DNA from: an uncultured Marvinbryantia sp.
Lineage (GTDB): Bacteria > Bacillota > Clostridia > Lachnospirales > Lachnospiraceae
Direction: 5' to 3'
DNA: 64,000 nucleotides
NCBI GenBank assembly: GCA_937915375.1
Contig: CALDMO010000017.1
Coordinates: 1 to 64,000 of the forward strand
The translations under genes were made by a program, and so were the position numbers. Positions 33,378 to 42,579 of the stretch are shown piece by piece (within the stretch, counting starts at the first letter, position 1; the number at the start of each line of letters is the position of its first letter). Below the pieces are notes generated by a model, which was not told where the DNA came from, made no database searches, and worked only from the letters and a program-made list of their open reading frames with translations.

Positions 33378-34920
33378 GAAAGATATTCAAATTCCCGATT
33401 TTATTTCTGAACATAACTATCATATAGAGCAAGAGCCATTTGGACCGCAAGGTCAGGAGCCTCAGCCGCCGAAAATGCCGCCGGTCTCCAAAAAACAGCG
33501 AAACCGTACCTACGGTCGGGTGGCGTATATGTTTGCGGCCATGTTTTTGGCGCTGGCCGGATATATGATTTATTTTAACACGATGAAAATAGAGGAGATC
33601 CGTTCCAATCCGAACAATGCTAAGATGGAGGAACAAAAACAATACGTTGTGCGCGGCACGATTTATTCAGCGGATGGAGAAATCCTTGCCGGAACGAATG
33701 TCAATGACGACGGCAGTGAGACGCGAGTGTATCCGTATGGAAACATGTTTGCACATGTGGTTGGTTATACAACGAATGGAAAATCCGGTCTGGAGGCAAT
33801 CTATAATAACGATCTGCTTTCATCTAACGCTTCGATCATGGATCAGGTAGGAAAAGAGAATAAAAATGAAAAGCTGCGCGGCGACAGTCTGATCCTGACG
33901 CTTGATACGAAACTGCAAAGGGCGGCGTTTGATGCGTTGGGCGCTTACCGCGGCGCGGTGGTTGTGATGGAACCGGATACCGGACGTGTGTTGGCGATGG
34001 TTTCCAAACCGGATTTTGATCCGAACCAGATGGAAGAACGTTGGGAATATCTGATTGCGGAGGATTCCGGAAGTCCTCTTTTGAACCGCGCGACGCAGGG
34101 ACTGTATCCGCCGGGATCTACTTTTAAGATTTTAACGACGTTGGAATATATGCGTGAGCATCCGGCAGATTATATGAATTATACGTATAACTGTGAAGGG
34201 GTGATTCAAAAAGATGACGTGAGCATTCCATGTTTTGGCGGGGCGGTGCATGGCTTAGAAGATCTCAAAACATCGTTCCAGCAATCCTGCAACACTTCAT
34301 TTTCAAATATTGGTTTAGGGCTGGATAATGATAAATTTGCGGCTTTATGCGAAGAACTTTTATTTAACAAAGAATTACCGACGGTGATGCCGTATAGCAG
34401 CAGCCAGTTTTCTTTAAATAAAAATTCTAGTTATGGCGAAATGATGCAGACAGCGATCGGACAGGGCAATACGCTGGTTTCGCCGTTCCACATGGCGCTG
34501 ATTACCTGTGCGATTGCCAATGATGGGCAGCTGATGTATCCGTATTTGGTTGAGCGTACGGAAAACGCCAAAGGCGTTAAGGTAAACAGCACGGAACCGA
34601 TCCGCTATAGGCGTTTGCTTTCTGTGCAGGAGGCGAAGGTTCTGCAGGAGTATATGCAGAGCGTTGTAGAGGGAGGAACGGCATCTTCCTTGTGGGGAAG
34701 AGGTTATACGGCGGCGGCAAAAACAGGATCTGCCGAATATCAGATAAACGGAAATACCGGAGAGGAAGAAGTACTTTCTACACATTCTTGGTTTGTCGGT
34801 TATTCCAATGTTGAGGATCCTGATATTGTGGTCAGTGTGATCGCTGAGGATGGAGGAACCGGAAGTTCGGCGGCAGTGCCGATCGCACAGGCAATTTTTG
34901 ATGCATATTACTATAATTGA
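33325..34920 (+). CDS. class B penicillin-binding protein (transpeptidase)
   Basis: Membrane-anchored D,D-transpeptidase partner of the SEDS protein. The start at ATG 33325 is favoured because GGGAGG at 33310-33315 is well spaced; an in-frame ATG at 33316 touches that site. 531 aa. A cytoplasmic, proline-rich N-terminus, one membrane helix (about 65-85), a short dimerisation region, then the transpeptidase with STFK (Ser265), SCN (321-323) and KTG (466-468). It resembles the short PbpA type found with FtsW-like proteins in Clostridia and Actinobacteria. Confidence 0.92.
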   Translation: MHLKKSERWKWSVKDRSEKDIQIPDFISEHNYHIEQEPFGPQGQEPQPPKMPPVSKKQRNRTYGRVAYMFAAMFLALAGYMIYFNTMKIEEIRSNPNNAKMEEQKQYVVRGTIYSADGEILAGTNVNDDGSETRVYPYGNMFAHVVGYTTNGKSGLEAIYNNDLLSSNASIMDQVGKENKNEKLRGDSLILTLDTKLQRAAFDALGAYRGAVVVMEPDTGRVLAMVSKPDFDPNQMEERWEYLIAEDSGSPLLNRATQGLYPPGSTFKILTTLEYMREHPADYMNYTYNCEGVIQKDDVSIPCFGGAVHGLEDLKTSFQQSCNTSFSNIGLGLDNDKFAALCEELLFNKELPTVMPYSSSQFSLNKNSSYGEMMQTAIGQGNTLVSPFHMALITCAIANDGQLMYPYLVERTENAKGVKVNSTEPIRYRRLLSVQEAKVLQEYMQSVVEGGTASSLWGRGYTAAAKTGSAEYQINGNTGEEEVLSTHSWFVGYSNVEDPDIVVSVIAEDGGTGSSAAVPIAQAIFDAYYYN

Positions 34921-34995
34921 TATGGCAGCGCATTTTTTGCTGCCGTGGAGTATTGCTGAGGTTAGTCAAATCAGAGTATGATTTGGAATTATCAG

Positions 34996-35024
34996 TTGCA
35001 GATTGAAAAAAAAAGCGGTATACT
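34996..35024 (+). promoter_or_regulatory. promoter of the NUDIX gene
   Basis: TTGCAG (34996-35001), 17 bases, TATACT (35019-35024). Upstream, GGCAGC and GCTGCC around 34923-34943 form a small hairpin after the PBP gene. Confidence 0.55.
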
Positions 35025-35064
35025 AATAACAGTGTGAGTCACAACGCAAACAGGAGGAATTGCA

Positions 35065-35517
35065 ATGATCGAGGCAACGAGCTGTGGCGGGGTGGTAATA
35101 TTTCGAGGCAAAATACTGCTTTTGTTTAAGAGTTATAAAAACAAATATGAGGGCTGGGTATTGCCGAAGGGCACGGTAGAAGCGGGGGAGGCGTATAAAG
35201 ATACGGCTATCCGCGAGGTGCTGGAGGAAACTGGCGTAAAGGCCAGTATTGTCAAGTATATCGGAAAAAGTCAATATTCCTTCAATGTGCCGGAAGATGT
35301 CGTGGAAAAGGACGTACACTGGTATCTGATGCGTTCGGAAAGTTATTACAGTAAGCCACAACGCGAGGAACACTTTATAGACTCAGGATATTATAAGTAT
35401 CATGAAGCCTATCACCTTTTGAAATTTGCCAATGAGCGGATGATGCTCGAACGCGCGTATGAAGAATATCTGGCGTTGAAAAAGGCAAATTTGTGGGGAA
35501 AGAAGAATTACTTTTAA
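35065..35517 (+). CDS. NUDIX hydrolase
   Basis: 150 aa with CAGGAGG before the ATG. The Nudix box is complete: G-x5-E-x7-REVLEETG around residues 38-60, preceded by WVLPKG. The substrate cannot be assigned; the N-terminus SCGGVVIFRG resembles diadenosine-polyphosphate or nucleotide-sugar type members. The C-terminus is helical and charged. It is flanked by its own promoter and a strong hairpin, so probably monocistronic. Confidence 0.88.
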   Translation: MIEATSCGGVVIFRGKILLLFKSYKNKYEGWVLPKGTVEAGEAYKDTAIREVLEETGVKASIVKYIGKSQYSFNVPEDVVEKDVHWYLMRSESYYSKPQREEHFIDSGYYKYHEAYHLLKFANERMMLERAYEEYLALKKANLWGKKNYF

Positions 35518-35519
35518 CC

Positions 35520-35552
35520 AGAAAGGCCGATGATGGTTCATCGGTCTTTCTG
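35520..35552 (+). terminator. hairpin after the NUDIX gene
   Basis: A nearly perfect 14-15 base stem (35520-35533 with 35538-35552) around a TGG loop. The arms carry A-rich and T-rich ends, so it could act in both directions. Confidence 0.6.
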
Positions 35553-35622
35553 CGCATAAGCAGAAGGAATCTGATTTTCAGATTGGCTGTATGAAACAGA
35601 AAAATCAGGCAAGGATAAATAT

Positions 35623-36084
35623 ATGAAATGGTATCGGAATCTATATCTTACAGAGGGCGTACATCAAAATAAACGGACGATAATTGAAAAGATTGAAAAA
35701 AATGCAGGGCTGCCGGGTATCTGTCTTGTGACGCTGGCGGCAAACGGCCGTGATTTGTTTGATATTTTTTCAGCTAATCTTCTGTTTCAGACACCGCTGC
35801 ACGGGCATTGTCCGGTGATTGTCGGTATTGCGAAAGGGAAGGAAGAGGCAATTGATCTTGCAGCGCAGCTGGCGCTTGCGGTCTATCGTCAAAACGGAGA
35901 TTTTGATATACGAAAATACTTATGCGCGCAGTGGCAGAAATTATCTGATCTTGAAAAAGAAGAGGAATTGCAGATAGAAAAAGAGCTGCGCGCGCGTGCG
36001 GGCGAGGACGCGGACGGTAGCTTTTATTTTGTATATCCGATGGAGCGTTTAAAGAAGCGCAGACAGTTTTTGAGACAGAAATAA
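35623..36084 (+). CDS. conserved hypothetical protein
   Basis: 153 aa, AAGGA 10 bases before the ATG. I do not recognise the family. The first 60 residues look alpha/beta (GICLVTLAANGRDLFDIFS), followed by HGHCPVIVGIAKGKEEAIDLAAQLALAVY (conserved-looking core around residues 60-88) and a charged helical C-terminus. No signal peptide or membrane segment. It is followed 46 bases later by the DUF2953-GerW pair and may be part of the same unit. Confidence 0.75.
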   Translation: MKWYRNLYLTEGVHQNKRTIIEKIEKNAGLPGICLVTLAANGRDLFDIFSANLLFQTPLHGHCPVIVGIAKGKEEAIDLAAQLALAVYRQNGDFDIRKYLCAQWQKLSDLEKEEELQIEKELRARAGEDADGSFYFVYPMERLKKRRQFLRQK

Positions 36085-36130
36085 CAGAGAGTTCTGAGGA
36101 ATTTAGAAAAAAGAAACAGCGGGTGAAAAT

Positions 36131-37210
36131 ATGCTACATATTTTATTTTTATTATTAAAAATACTGTTTTTTCTTCTGCTGTCAGTGTTGCTTATAGGGT
36201 TGCTGGCTGTCCTGTTGTTTTTGTTTGTGCCGGTCCGATACCGGGCACATTTGCAAAAAGAGGGGGATGACCCGGCAAAACAGGAGGGACTGCACGGGCA
36301 GTTTCACGCGCAGGTAAACGTACACTGGCTGCTGCATCTGGTTCATGCGCAGGTAAATGTGCAAGGGATGAATGCAAAAGTTCGGGTAACGCTGTTTGGG
36401 TATCCGGTAGTCGGGCGTGAGAAACCGAAAAAAAAAGAAATGCCTCGGGAAAAAAGACGTCCGCAGCCGGAGGATGAATGGGCGGAAGAATCGCTTTTTG
36501 AGATGGACAAATTGGAGAAAAGTGAGATAAGGATGACAGAGTCACCAAAGGAAGAAACGTATCCGGCAGAGCAGACGGAAGAGATCTGTCCGGCGAATGA
36601 CCCAATTCTAATAGAAGATGGGGGTGACTCTCAGATTCCGGAACAATCGGAAACAAAGTTGCAGCCTTTTGCGGAGGATGAATCATCCAAGCAAACGATC
36701 TGGTTCGGCATAAGGAAGTTTATCGAAACGGCATTTGCTGCAGTGAAAAAATTTTGTTTCGGTATTTGGAATAGTTTTAAACGGATACCGGACAAACTAA
36801 GGAATATCCGGAAGTCATATCAAAAAGCAAAGACGGCCTTTGCTTATTACCGGCGGATATGGTACGATGAACATACAAAGAAGGCAAAAAAACATTGCAT
36901 AAAAGAGATTCGATATCTATTGCGCCATTATCTGCCGAAAATGCAGAAGGGGCATCTGCTTTTTGGGTTGGATGATCCGGCACTGACCGGTCAGGTGCTC
37001 GGCGGACTCTATGTTTTGCAGGGGCTGACGGGCGGACAGATGCAGATTGAGGCAGATTTTGAACAGTTTCGGCTGGAGGGGGATGTTATCCTGAAAGGAC
37101 ATATCCGTCTATGTCATCTTATAAAAACGGCATTTTCGCTGTTTTTAGATAAAGATATTCAGGTGACAGTAAAAAGAATACGTAAAATGCAGGGCAAACC
37201 TGAGAATTAA
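36131..37210 (+). CDS. DUF2953 family membrane protein (YtfI-like)
   Basis: 359 aa. An N-terminal membrane segment (about 3-35) followed by PVRYRAH, a low-complexity acidic linker (about 100-190), and a C-terminal helical region with the family's AFAYYRRIWYDEHTKKA-type core and FGLDDPALTGQVLGGLYV. In Bacillus the homologue ytfI lies directly before ytfJ (gerW), the same order as here. Role presumed in spore-related envelope function; not established. Confidence 0.85.
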   Translation: MLHILFLLLKILFFLLLSVLLIGLLAVLLFLFVPVRYRAHLQKEGDDPAKQEGLHGQFHAQVNVHWLLHLVHAQVNVQGMNAKVRVTLFGYPVVGREKPKKKEMPREKRRPQPEDEWAEESLFEMDKLEKSEIRMTESPKEETYPAEQTEEICPANDPILIEDGGDSQIPEQSETKLQPFAEDESSKQTIWFGIRKFIETAFAAVKKFCFGIWNSFKRIPDKLRNIRKSYQKAKTAFAYYRRIWYDEHTKKAKKHCIKEIRYLLRHYLPKMQKGHLLFGLDDPALTGQVLGGLYVLQGLTGGQMQIEADFEQFRLEGDVILKGHIRLCHLIKTAFSLFLDKDIQVTVKRIRKMQGKPEN

Positions 37211-37222
37211 GGAGGAACAGGC

Positions 37223-37624
37223 ATGGCAGCAGAAAATAATTTTCAGTCAAAGGTGGAATCACTATTTAAAGGAATGGACGGATATATCCATTCAAAAACC
37301 GTTGTCGGTGATGCGATCACGGTCGGTGATACGATCATCCTGCCGCTGATCGATGTATCGTTTGGCGTTGCAGCCGGAGCAATCGAGGGACAGGACAATG
37401 GCCGCCGGAAAAATAACGGAGGGGGCGGTATGGGATGCAAGATGATCCCGAGCGCTGTGCTTGTCATTCAGAATGGCACATCAAAGCTGGTGAATGTCAG
37501 AAACCAGGATGGTTTGACAAAGGTACTTGATATGGTGCCGGATTTTGTGAACCGTTTCACATCCGGAAGTGGATTTGCCGCTGGTGGACAGACAAAGGAT
37601 AACGGCAATACAACAGAAGTGTAA
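37223..37624 (+). CDS. gerW: GerW family sporulation protein (YtfJ)
   Basis: 133 aa, AAGGAGG before the ATG. It has the family body: VESLFKGMDGYIHSKTVVGDAI, the GDTIILPLIDVSFG strand pair, a glycine-rich loop, and the C-terminal region KMIPSAVLVIQNG. In Bacillus GerW is a forespore protein needed for proper germination. Placed 12 bases after the DUF2953 gene. Confidence 0.92.
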   Translation: MAAENNFQSKVESLFKGMDGYIHSKTVVGDAITVGDTIILPLIDVSFGVAAGAIEGQDNGRRKNNGGGGMGCKMIPSAVLVIQNGTSKLVNVRNQDGLTKVLDMVPDFVNRFTSGSGFAAGGQTKDNGNTTEV

Positions 37625-37634
37625 CAGAAAAGAA

Positions 37635-37672
37635 AAATGGAATCGTTTTGCGGTGGCAGAACGGTTCCATTT
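37635..37672 (+). terminator. hairpin after gerW
   Basis: A 13-base arm (37635-37647) pairs with 37660-37672 with one wobble. Only a short T stretch follows; it may reduce rather than stop transcription into the small membrane gene. Confidence 0.5.
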
Positions 37673-37713
37673 GCATATGATGAATATAAGAACTGCAAAG
37701 ACGGCGAGCGTAG

Positions 37714-37851
37714 ATGAAAAAAGTAATAGGCTATACAGTGTTTTGGATAGCAGTGGGGATGCTGATTGCGTTGCTCCTGTCCAGCGTGTTTTGGAGCGTG
37801 CTTTTGATTTTTGTGTTGTTGCTGATAGGATATAATTTATTTATGTGTTAG
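37714..37851 (+). CDS. 45-residue membrane protein
   Basis: ATG at 37714, TAG at 37849-37851, with GGCGAG about 7 bases upstream. The product is 45 aa: a short MKKVIGY head and two hydrophobic stretches (about residues 8-22 and 25-42) separated by a Ser-Ser turn, ending NLFMC. It has the look of a small inner-membrane protein, possibly a hairpin of two helices. I believe similar short ORFs occur in relatives, but no function is known. It follows gerW and could be co-transcribed. Confidence 0.65.
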   Translation: MKKVIGYTVFWIAVGMLIALLLSSVFWSVLLIFVLLLIGYNLFMC

Positions 37852-37909
37852 ATATGTAAAAGCATTTTCTGCGCAGGCGAAGGAGCAGAAAGCAATGTGT
37901 CTGCGCATG

Positions 37910-37938
37910 AAAAAAGGCTGATGTATACACACCAGCCT
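37910..37938 (-). terminator. rpmB terminator
   Basis: On the minus strand AGGCTG pairs with CAGCCT around a 12-base loop that can itself pair, followed by six T. Confidence 0.75.
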
Positions 37939-37961
37939 AGAATCAGCATCTTCTGAATAGA

Positions 37962-38147
37962 TTAAGCTCTTTCTACTTTACCGGATTTCAGGCAAGAAGT
38001 ACATACGTACATTCTTTTTGCTGCTCCGTTTACTTTAACCTTTACAGATTTGATGTTAGATTTCCACATCTTGTTTGTTTTTCTATGAGAGTGGCTCACA
38101 TTGCATCCGAAATGAGCTCCCTTTTCACAAATTGCACATTTAGCCAT
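37962..38147 (-). CDS. rpmB: 50S ribosomal protein L28
   Basis: 61 aa, minus strand, AAGGAGGTG upstream. It starts MAKCAICEKG and carries two CxxC pairs (CAIC and CTSC), so it is the zinc-binding C+ form. Lys/Arg-rich. As in Bacillus it is divergent from the yloU-yloV genes. Confidence 0.97.
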   Translation of the reverse strand: MAKCAICEKGAHFGCNVSHSHRKTNKMWKSNIKSVKVKVNGAAKRMYVCTSCLKSGKVERA

Positions 38148-38206
38148 GACTGCACCTCCTTATTACTTATTCGTCTATACCGTATGTACAGACTGGCAAC
38201 AATCGT

Positions 38207-38235
38207 ATTTTAACAGAATCTTTTTTATTTTGCAA
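38207..38235 (-). promoter_or_regulatory. rpmB promoter
   Basis: On the minus strand TTGCAA (38235-38230), 17 bases, TAAAAT (38212-38207). Confidence 0.6.
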
Positions 38236-38316
38236 GTATAAAATAAAAAAAGATGTTCCCTTTTTGGCGAAAACTTGGTATACTGTCTATAAGTATGAAA
38301 TTTGGAGGTATTTTAT

Positions 38317-38676
38317 ATGAAAGGTCATATGAATAGTGCACTCGGAACGATTTCCATTAATATGGATGTCATAGCTATGTATGCAGGAAGTGTAGCAGTA
38401 GAATGTTTCGGTATTGTCGGTATGGCGGCTGTTAGCGTAAAAGACGGTCTGGTTAAGCTGCTTAAGCGCGACAGCCTGAAACATGGCATAAATGTTACTG
38501 TCGGAGCGGACAACCGTATTTCGCTGGATTTTCATGTGATTGTCTCTTATGGCGTCAGCATTTCAGCGGTGACAGAAAATCTGATCAGTAATGTAAAGTA
38601 CCGTGTGGAGGAATTCACCGGCATGGAAATTGATAAAATTAATATATTTATAGAAGGTGTAAGAACCATCGATTAA
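38317..38676 (+). CDS. Asp23/Gls24 family protein (YloU-like)
   Basis: 119 aa from ATG 38317 (TTGGAGG upstream); an in-frame ATG at 38302 overlaps the ribosome binding site. Alternating beta strands and helices of the Asp23 fold: GTISINMDVIAMYAG, VEVAVECFGIVGM-type core, DFHVIVSYGVSI, VEEFTGMEIDKINIFIEGV. Members are cytoplasmic and often envelope-stress associated. It is next to the DAK2-domain gene, as in Bacillus yloU-yloV. Confidence 0.9.
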   Translation: MKGHMNSALGTISINMDVIAMYAGSVAVECFGIVGMAAVSVKDGLVKLLKRDSLKHGINVTVGADNRISLDFHVIVSYGVSISAVTENLISNVKYRVEEFTGMEIDKINIFIEGVRTID

Positions 38677-38691
38677 GGAGGAACTCGCAAA

Positions 38692-40362
38692 GTGGGTAGA
38701 AATACAATAAATGCCAAATTATGCGCAAAAATGTTTTTGACAGGCGCAAGCAATCTGGAAGCAAACAAAGAATGGATCAACGAGCTGAATGTATTCCCGG
38801 TACCGGATGGTGATACTGGTACGAATATGACACTCACCATTTTGTCAGCGGCAAATGAGGTTGCGGCGCTGGAAGATTTTGATATGGAAACGTTGGCAAG
38901 AGCGATTTCGTCCGGTTCTCTGCGAGGCGCCAGAGGTAACTCAGGCGTTATTCTTTCCCAGCTTTTGAGAGGTTTTACAAAGGGGATCAAATACGAAGAA
39001 GAAGTAGATACGCTGATGATTGCGGAAGCATTTCAGAAAGCGGTTGCGACGGCTTACAAAGCGGTTATGAAGCCGAAAGAAGGTACGATTCTTACGGTTG
39101 CCAAAGGCTTTGCGGATAAGGCAAGCGAACTTGCGGCTGAAGGCGTAGAGATGGAGGAGCTTCTCGGACGCGCGCTTGCGCATGCGGAGTATGTGCTTGG
39201 AAAAACGCCGGAGATGCTGCCGGTACTAAAAGAGGCGGGCGTTGTGGACTCTGGCGGTCAGGGGCTGATCCAGGTGTTAAAGGGTGCGTATGACGCATAT
39301 CTTGGCAAGGAAGTAGATTACAAAATTGTCAGCGGCGGTCCGGCAATCAATGTGACAAGGATTTCTCCGGAAGCGGAAGCAGAGATTAAATTCGGCTACT
39401 GTACCGAGTTTATTATTATGACAAATGAGCCGATGAGCGAGGAAGAGGAGATGAACTTCAAGGCATTCCTGGAGGGCATTGGCGATTCCATTGTTGTTGT
39501 TGCCGACGAAGATATCGTAAAAGTACATGTACACACCAATGATCCGGGTGTAGCGATTACAAAAGCGCTGACTTATGGTGCGCTGTCCCGTATGAAGATT
39601 GATAATATGCGCGAGGAGCATCAGGAAAAACTGATTAAAGACGCATCCAAGCTGGCTGCGCAGGAGGCGGCAAAGAAGCAGGAGAATCCACAGATGCCGC
39701 ATAAGGAAGTTGGTTTTATCTCTGTATCTATTGGCGAGGGTATCGGAGAAATCTTCAGAGGATTGGGAGTGGATTATCTGATCGAGGGCGGTCAGACGAT
39801 GAATCCGAGTACGGAGGATATGTTGAATGCGATCGAACAGGTAAATGCAGATACGATTTACATTCTTCCGAATAACAAAAATATTATTCTTGCCGCAAAT
39901 CAGGCGGAAGCATTGACAGAAGACAAGAAGATTATTGTGATTCCGACTAAGACGGTGCCGCAGGGAATTGCCGCTGTAATCAATTATGCGCCGGATAAAA
40001 CGCCGGAAGAAAATAAAGAACTGATGACGGAAGGCATTGCGGCTGTTCGTACCGGTCAGATTACCTATGCGGTGCGCGACACACGTATTGATGACAAAGA
40101 AATCCATGAGGGTGATATCATGGGTATCGGAGATCATTCTATTCTTGCGGTTGGAAAAGAAATTGCAGAGACCACCAAAGAAACCATTCGTCTGATGACG
40201 GATGAAGATTCTGAATTGATCAGTATTTATTACGGTGAAGATGTATCTGAGGATGATGCGCAGGCCCTTGGAGAGGCTCTGGAAGAGGAATATCCGGATT
40301 GTGAAATTGAAGTGTATCCGGGTGGTCAGCCGATTTATTATTATGTTGTATCAGTGGAATAA
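38692..40362 (+). CDS. DAK2-domain fatty acid kinase-like protein (YloV/FakA)
   Basis: 556 aa starting at GTG 38692 with AAGGAGG 10 bases upstream. N-terminal DAK2 ATP-binding domain with NVFPVPDGDTGTNM, SGSLRGARGNSGVILSQLLRG and DSGGQGL, a central segment with VHVHTNDPG, and a C-terminal DegV-like region (EGGQTMNPST, ILPNNKNI). FakA proteins phosphorylate fatty acids held by a FakB partner; FakB is not in the window. Complete. Confidence 0.92.
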   Translation: MGRNTINAKLCAKMFLTGASNLEANKEWINELNVFPVPDGDTGTNMTLTILSAANEVAALEDFDMETLARAISSGSLRGARGNSGVILSQLLRGFTKGIKYEEEVDTLMIAEAFQKAVATAYKAVMKPKEGTILTVAKGFADKASELAAEGVEMEELLGRALAHAEYVLGKTPEMLPVLKEAGVVDSGGQGLIQVLKGAYDAYLGKEVDYKIVSGGPAINVTRISPEAEAEIKFGYCTEFIIMTNEPMSEEEEMNFKAFLEGIGDSIVVVADEDIVKVHVHTNDPGVAITKALTYGALSRMKIDNMREEHQEKLIKDASKLAAQEAAKKQENPQMPHKEVGFISVSIGEGIGEIFRGLGVDYLIEGGQTMNPSTEDMLNAIEQVNADTIYILPNNKNIILAANQAEALTEDKKIIVIPTKTVPQGIAAVINYAPDKTPEENKELMTEGIAAVRTGQITYAVRDTRIDDKEIHEGDIMGIGDHSILAVGKEIAETTKETIRLMTDEDSELISIYYGEDVSEDDAQALGEALEEEYPDCEIEVYPGGQPIYYYVVSVE

Positions 40363-40375
40363 GTGAGGAATCAGT

Positions 40376-42433
40376 ATGAATCGTGAATCGTCCTTGACTC
40401 TTTTAAAGGGGATCGGAGAAAAAACGAGGAGCGTGTATGAGAAGGCAGGCATCCGAAATGTCGGAGACCTGCTTTCTTATTATCCGCGTACTTATCAAAA
40501 ATATCAGCCGGTGACGGAGATTGCCGGTGCTGCAGAAGGAGAGACGGTTGCCGTTTGCGGTCAACTGGAGAGGGAATTGACTGTGCAGTATATAAGGCGG
40601 ATGCAGATGGTCTCTGGTGTGGTAGCAGATCAATCCGGCCGGATTACTGTTCGTTGGTTTAATATGCCGTATCTGCGAAATACCATCCAGAAGGGCGTGC
40701 CATATGTTTTTTACGGCAGGATAGTAAAAAAGGGTGGACGTACATTTTTAGAACAGCCAGCTCTATATAGTCTGGAAAAATATCAGGCGATGCTGACGCA
40801 GCTGCAACCCATTTATACACTGACAAAAGGCTTGACGAATCAGATGATTGCTAAAAATGTACGGCAGGCATTGGATGGGATGGATTTATCTGGAGACTAT
40901 TTGAGTGAAGAAATCCGCGGCACATACCAATTGGCACAGTATGATTATGCGTTGGAGGAAATTCATTTTCCAAAAGATGAGCATCATCTGCAGCTTGCAA
41001 GAAAGCGTCTGGTGTTTGATGAATTTTTCTTTTTTATTCTGGCGCTGCGTCAATATAAAGAACGAACAGAAACGGCTGCCGACCAGTTTGGAATGCAGCC
41101 GAAAGAATTGACCGATCATGTGATCAGACATCTGAATTATCAGCTGACTGGCGCGCAGCAGCGTGTCTGGCAGGAGATTGTGCGGGATATGACTGGCGGA
41201 CGCGTAATGGCGCGTCTGGTACAGGGAGATGTTGGCAGCGGAAAAACGATTTTGGCGTTTCTGGCAATGCTGTTAGCTTGTGCGAATGGCTTTCAGAGCT
41301 CCATCATGGTACCGACAGAAGTATTGGCACGTCAACACTTTGAGGCTCTGCAGGAACTGATTGAGCAGCAAAATCTTCCTTTTGTCCCGGTGCTTTTGAC
41401 CGGTTCGATGACAGCAAAAGAAAAGCGCGGAGCATATGCAAAAATTGCGTCTGGAGAAGCACATATGATTGTCGGCACACATGCATTAATACAGGAAAAG
41501 GTAGAATACTATAATCTGGCGCTTGTGATCACAGATGAACAGCATCGATTCGGAGTGCGTCAGCGGGAAATGTTTGGAGAAAAAGGAAAAGAACCGCATG
41601 TGCTTGTCATGAGCGCGACGCCGATTCCGCGTACGCTGGCAGTTATTTTGTATGGTGATTTGGAGATTTCGGTTGTAGATGAATTGCCTGCCTGTCGACT
41701 GCCGATTAAAAATTGTGTGGTCAATACGAGCTACCGTCCCAAAGCGTATAAATTTATTGAAAAAGAAATCAGGGCCGGACGTCAGGCGTACATTATCTGT
41801 CCGATGGTGGAAGAAAGCGAGGCAATTGAAGCAGAAGATGTACTTTCGTATACGGAAAAAGTGCGTGAAATTTTTCCGTCGGATATTCACATAGAATATC
41901 TGCACGGTAAAATGAAGCCGAAAGAGAAAAATGAAGTGATGGAACGATTTCTTAGAAATGAGATCCAGATTTTGGTTTCGACAACGGTCATTGAGGTCGG
42001 CGTTAATGTTCCGAACGCTACAGTCATGATGATCGAGAATGCCCAGCGGTTTGGACTTGCCCAGCTGCATCAGCTTAGAGGGCGGGTGGGAAGAGGAAAA
42101 CATCAGTCTTACTGCATTATGATTTCTACATCTGAGGGGGAGAAAATTCCTAAACGACTTCAAATTTTAAACAAATCGAACGATGGATTTTATATTGCTT
42201 CTGAAGATTTAAAGCTGCGTGGTCCAGGTGATCTTTTAGGAGTGCGCCAGAGTGGTATGATGGAATTTAAGATCGGAGACGTTTTTACAGACGCCGCTAT
42301 TTTGCAGCAAGCTTGCGATGCAGTAAATGAATTGCTGGAAAGTGATCCGGAAATGACAGCTCTGGAACATCGATTGTTGTATGAAAAGTTTGAATATTAC
42401 AGGTCAAATACGCTAAAAAAACTGAATTTATAA
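40376..42433 (+). CDS. recG: ATP-dependent DNA helicase RecG
   Basis: Reverses stalled replication forks and remodels branched DNA. 685 aa. N-terminal wedge (OB) domain, then helicase motifs: Q/LTGAQQRVW, Walker A GDVGSGKT near residue 286, TEVLARQH, DEQHRFGVRQR, MSATPIPRTLA, ISTTVIEVGVNVP, QLRGRVGRG. Follows yloV by 13 bases, matching Firmicute gene order. Confidence 0.97.
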   Translation: MNRESSLTLLKGIGEKTRSVYEKAGIRNVGDLLSYYPRTYQKYQPVTEIAGAAEGETVAVCGQLERELTVQYIRRMQMVSGVVADQSGRITVRWFNMPYLRNTIQKGVPYVFYGRIVKKGGRTFLEQPALYSLEKYQAMLTQLQPIYTLTKGLTNQMIAKNVRQALDGMDLSGDYLSEEIRGTYQLAQYDYALEEIHFPKDEHHLQLARKRLVFDEFFFFILALRQYKERTETAADQFGMQPKELTDHVIRHLNYQLTGAQQRVWQEIVRDMTGGRVMARLVQGDVGSGKTILAFLAMLLACANGFQSSIMVPTEVLARQHFEALQELIEQQNLPFVPVLLTGSMTAKEKRGAYAKIASGEAHMIVGTHALIQEKVEYYNLALVITDEQHRFGVRQREMFGEKGKEPHVLVMSATPIPRTLAVILYGDLEISVVDELPACRLPIKNCVVNTSYRPKAYKFIEKEIRAGRQAYIICPMVEESEAIEAEDVLSYTEKVREIFPSDIHIEYLHGKMKPKEKNEVMERFLRNEIQILVSTTVIEVGVNVPNATVMMIENAQRFGLAQLHQLRGRVGRGKHQSYCIMISTSEGEKIPKRLQILNKSNDGFYIASEDLKLRGPGDLLGVRQSGMMEFKIGDVFTDAAILQQACDAVNELLESDPEMTALEHRLLYEKFEYYRSNTLKKLNL

Positions 42434-42484
42434 AGATGATTTTTCGAAATATTCACAAACTTTTTGAAACCTTCCGAAAAAGCA

Positions 42485-42563
42485 TTGCACTTTTGGAAAG
42501 ATAGGTGTATAGTCGGGAGTGCTGAAATAAAAAATGAGTTCTACTAGTTTGAGAGTCAAACTA
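42485..42563 (+). promoter_or_regulatory. promoter and perfect palindrome ahead of the DUF6465 gene
   Basis: TTGCAC (42485-42490), 17 bases, TATAGT (42508-42513). Then TAGTTTGA (42545-42552) is exactly inverted at 42556-42563 with a 3-base loop, ending just before the ribosome binding site. It could be an operator or a leader hairpin. Confidence 0.5.
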
Positions 42564-42579
42564 ACGGGAGGATTTAAAA

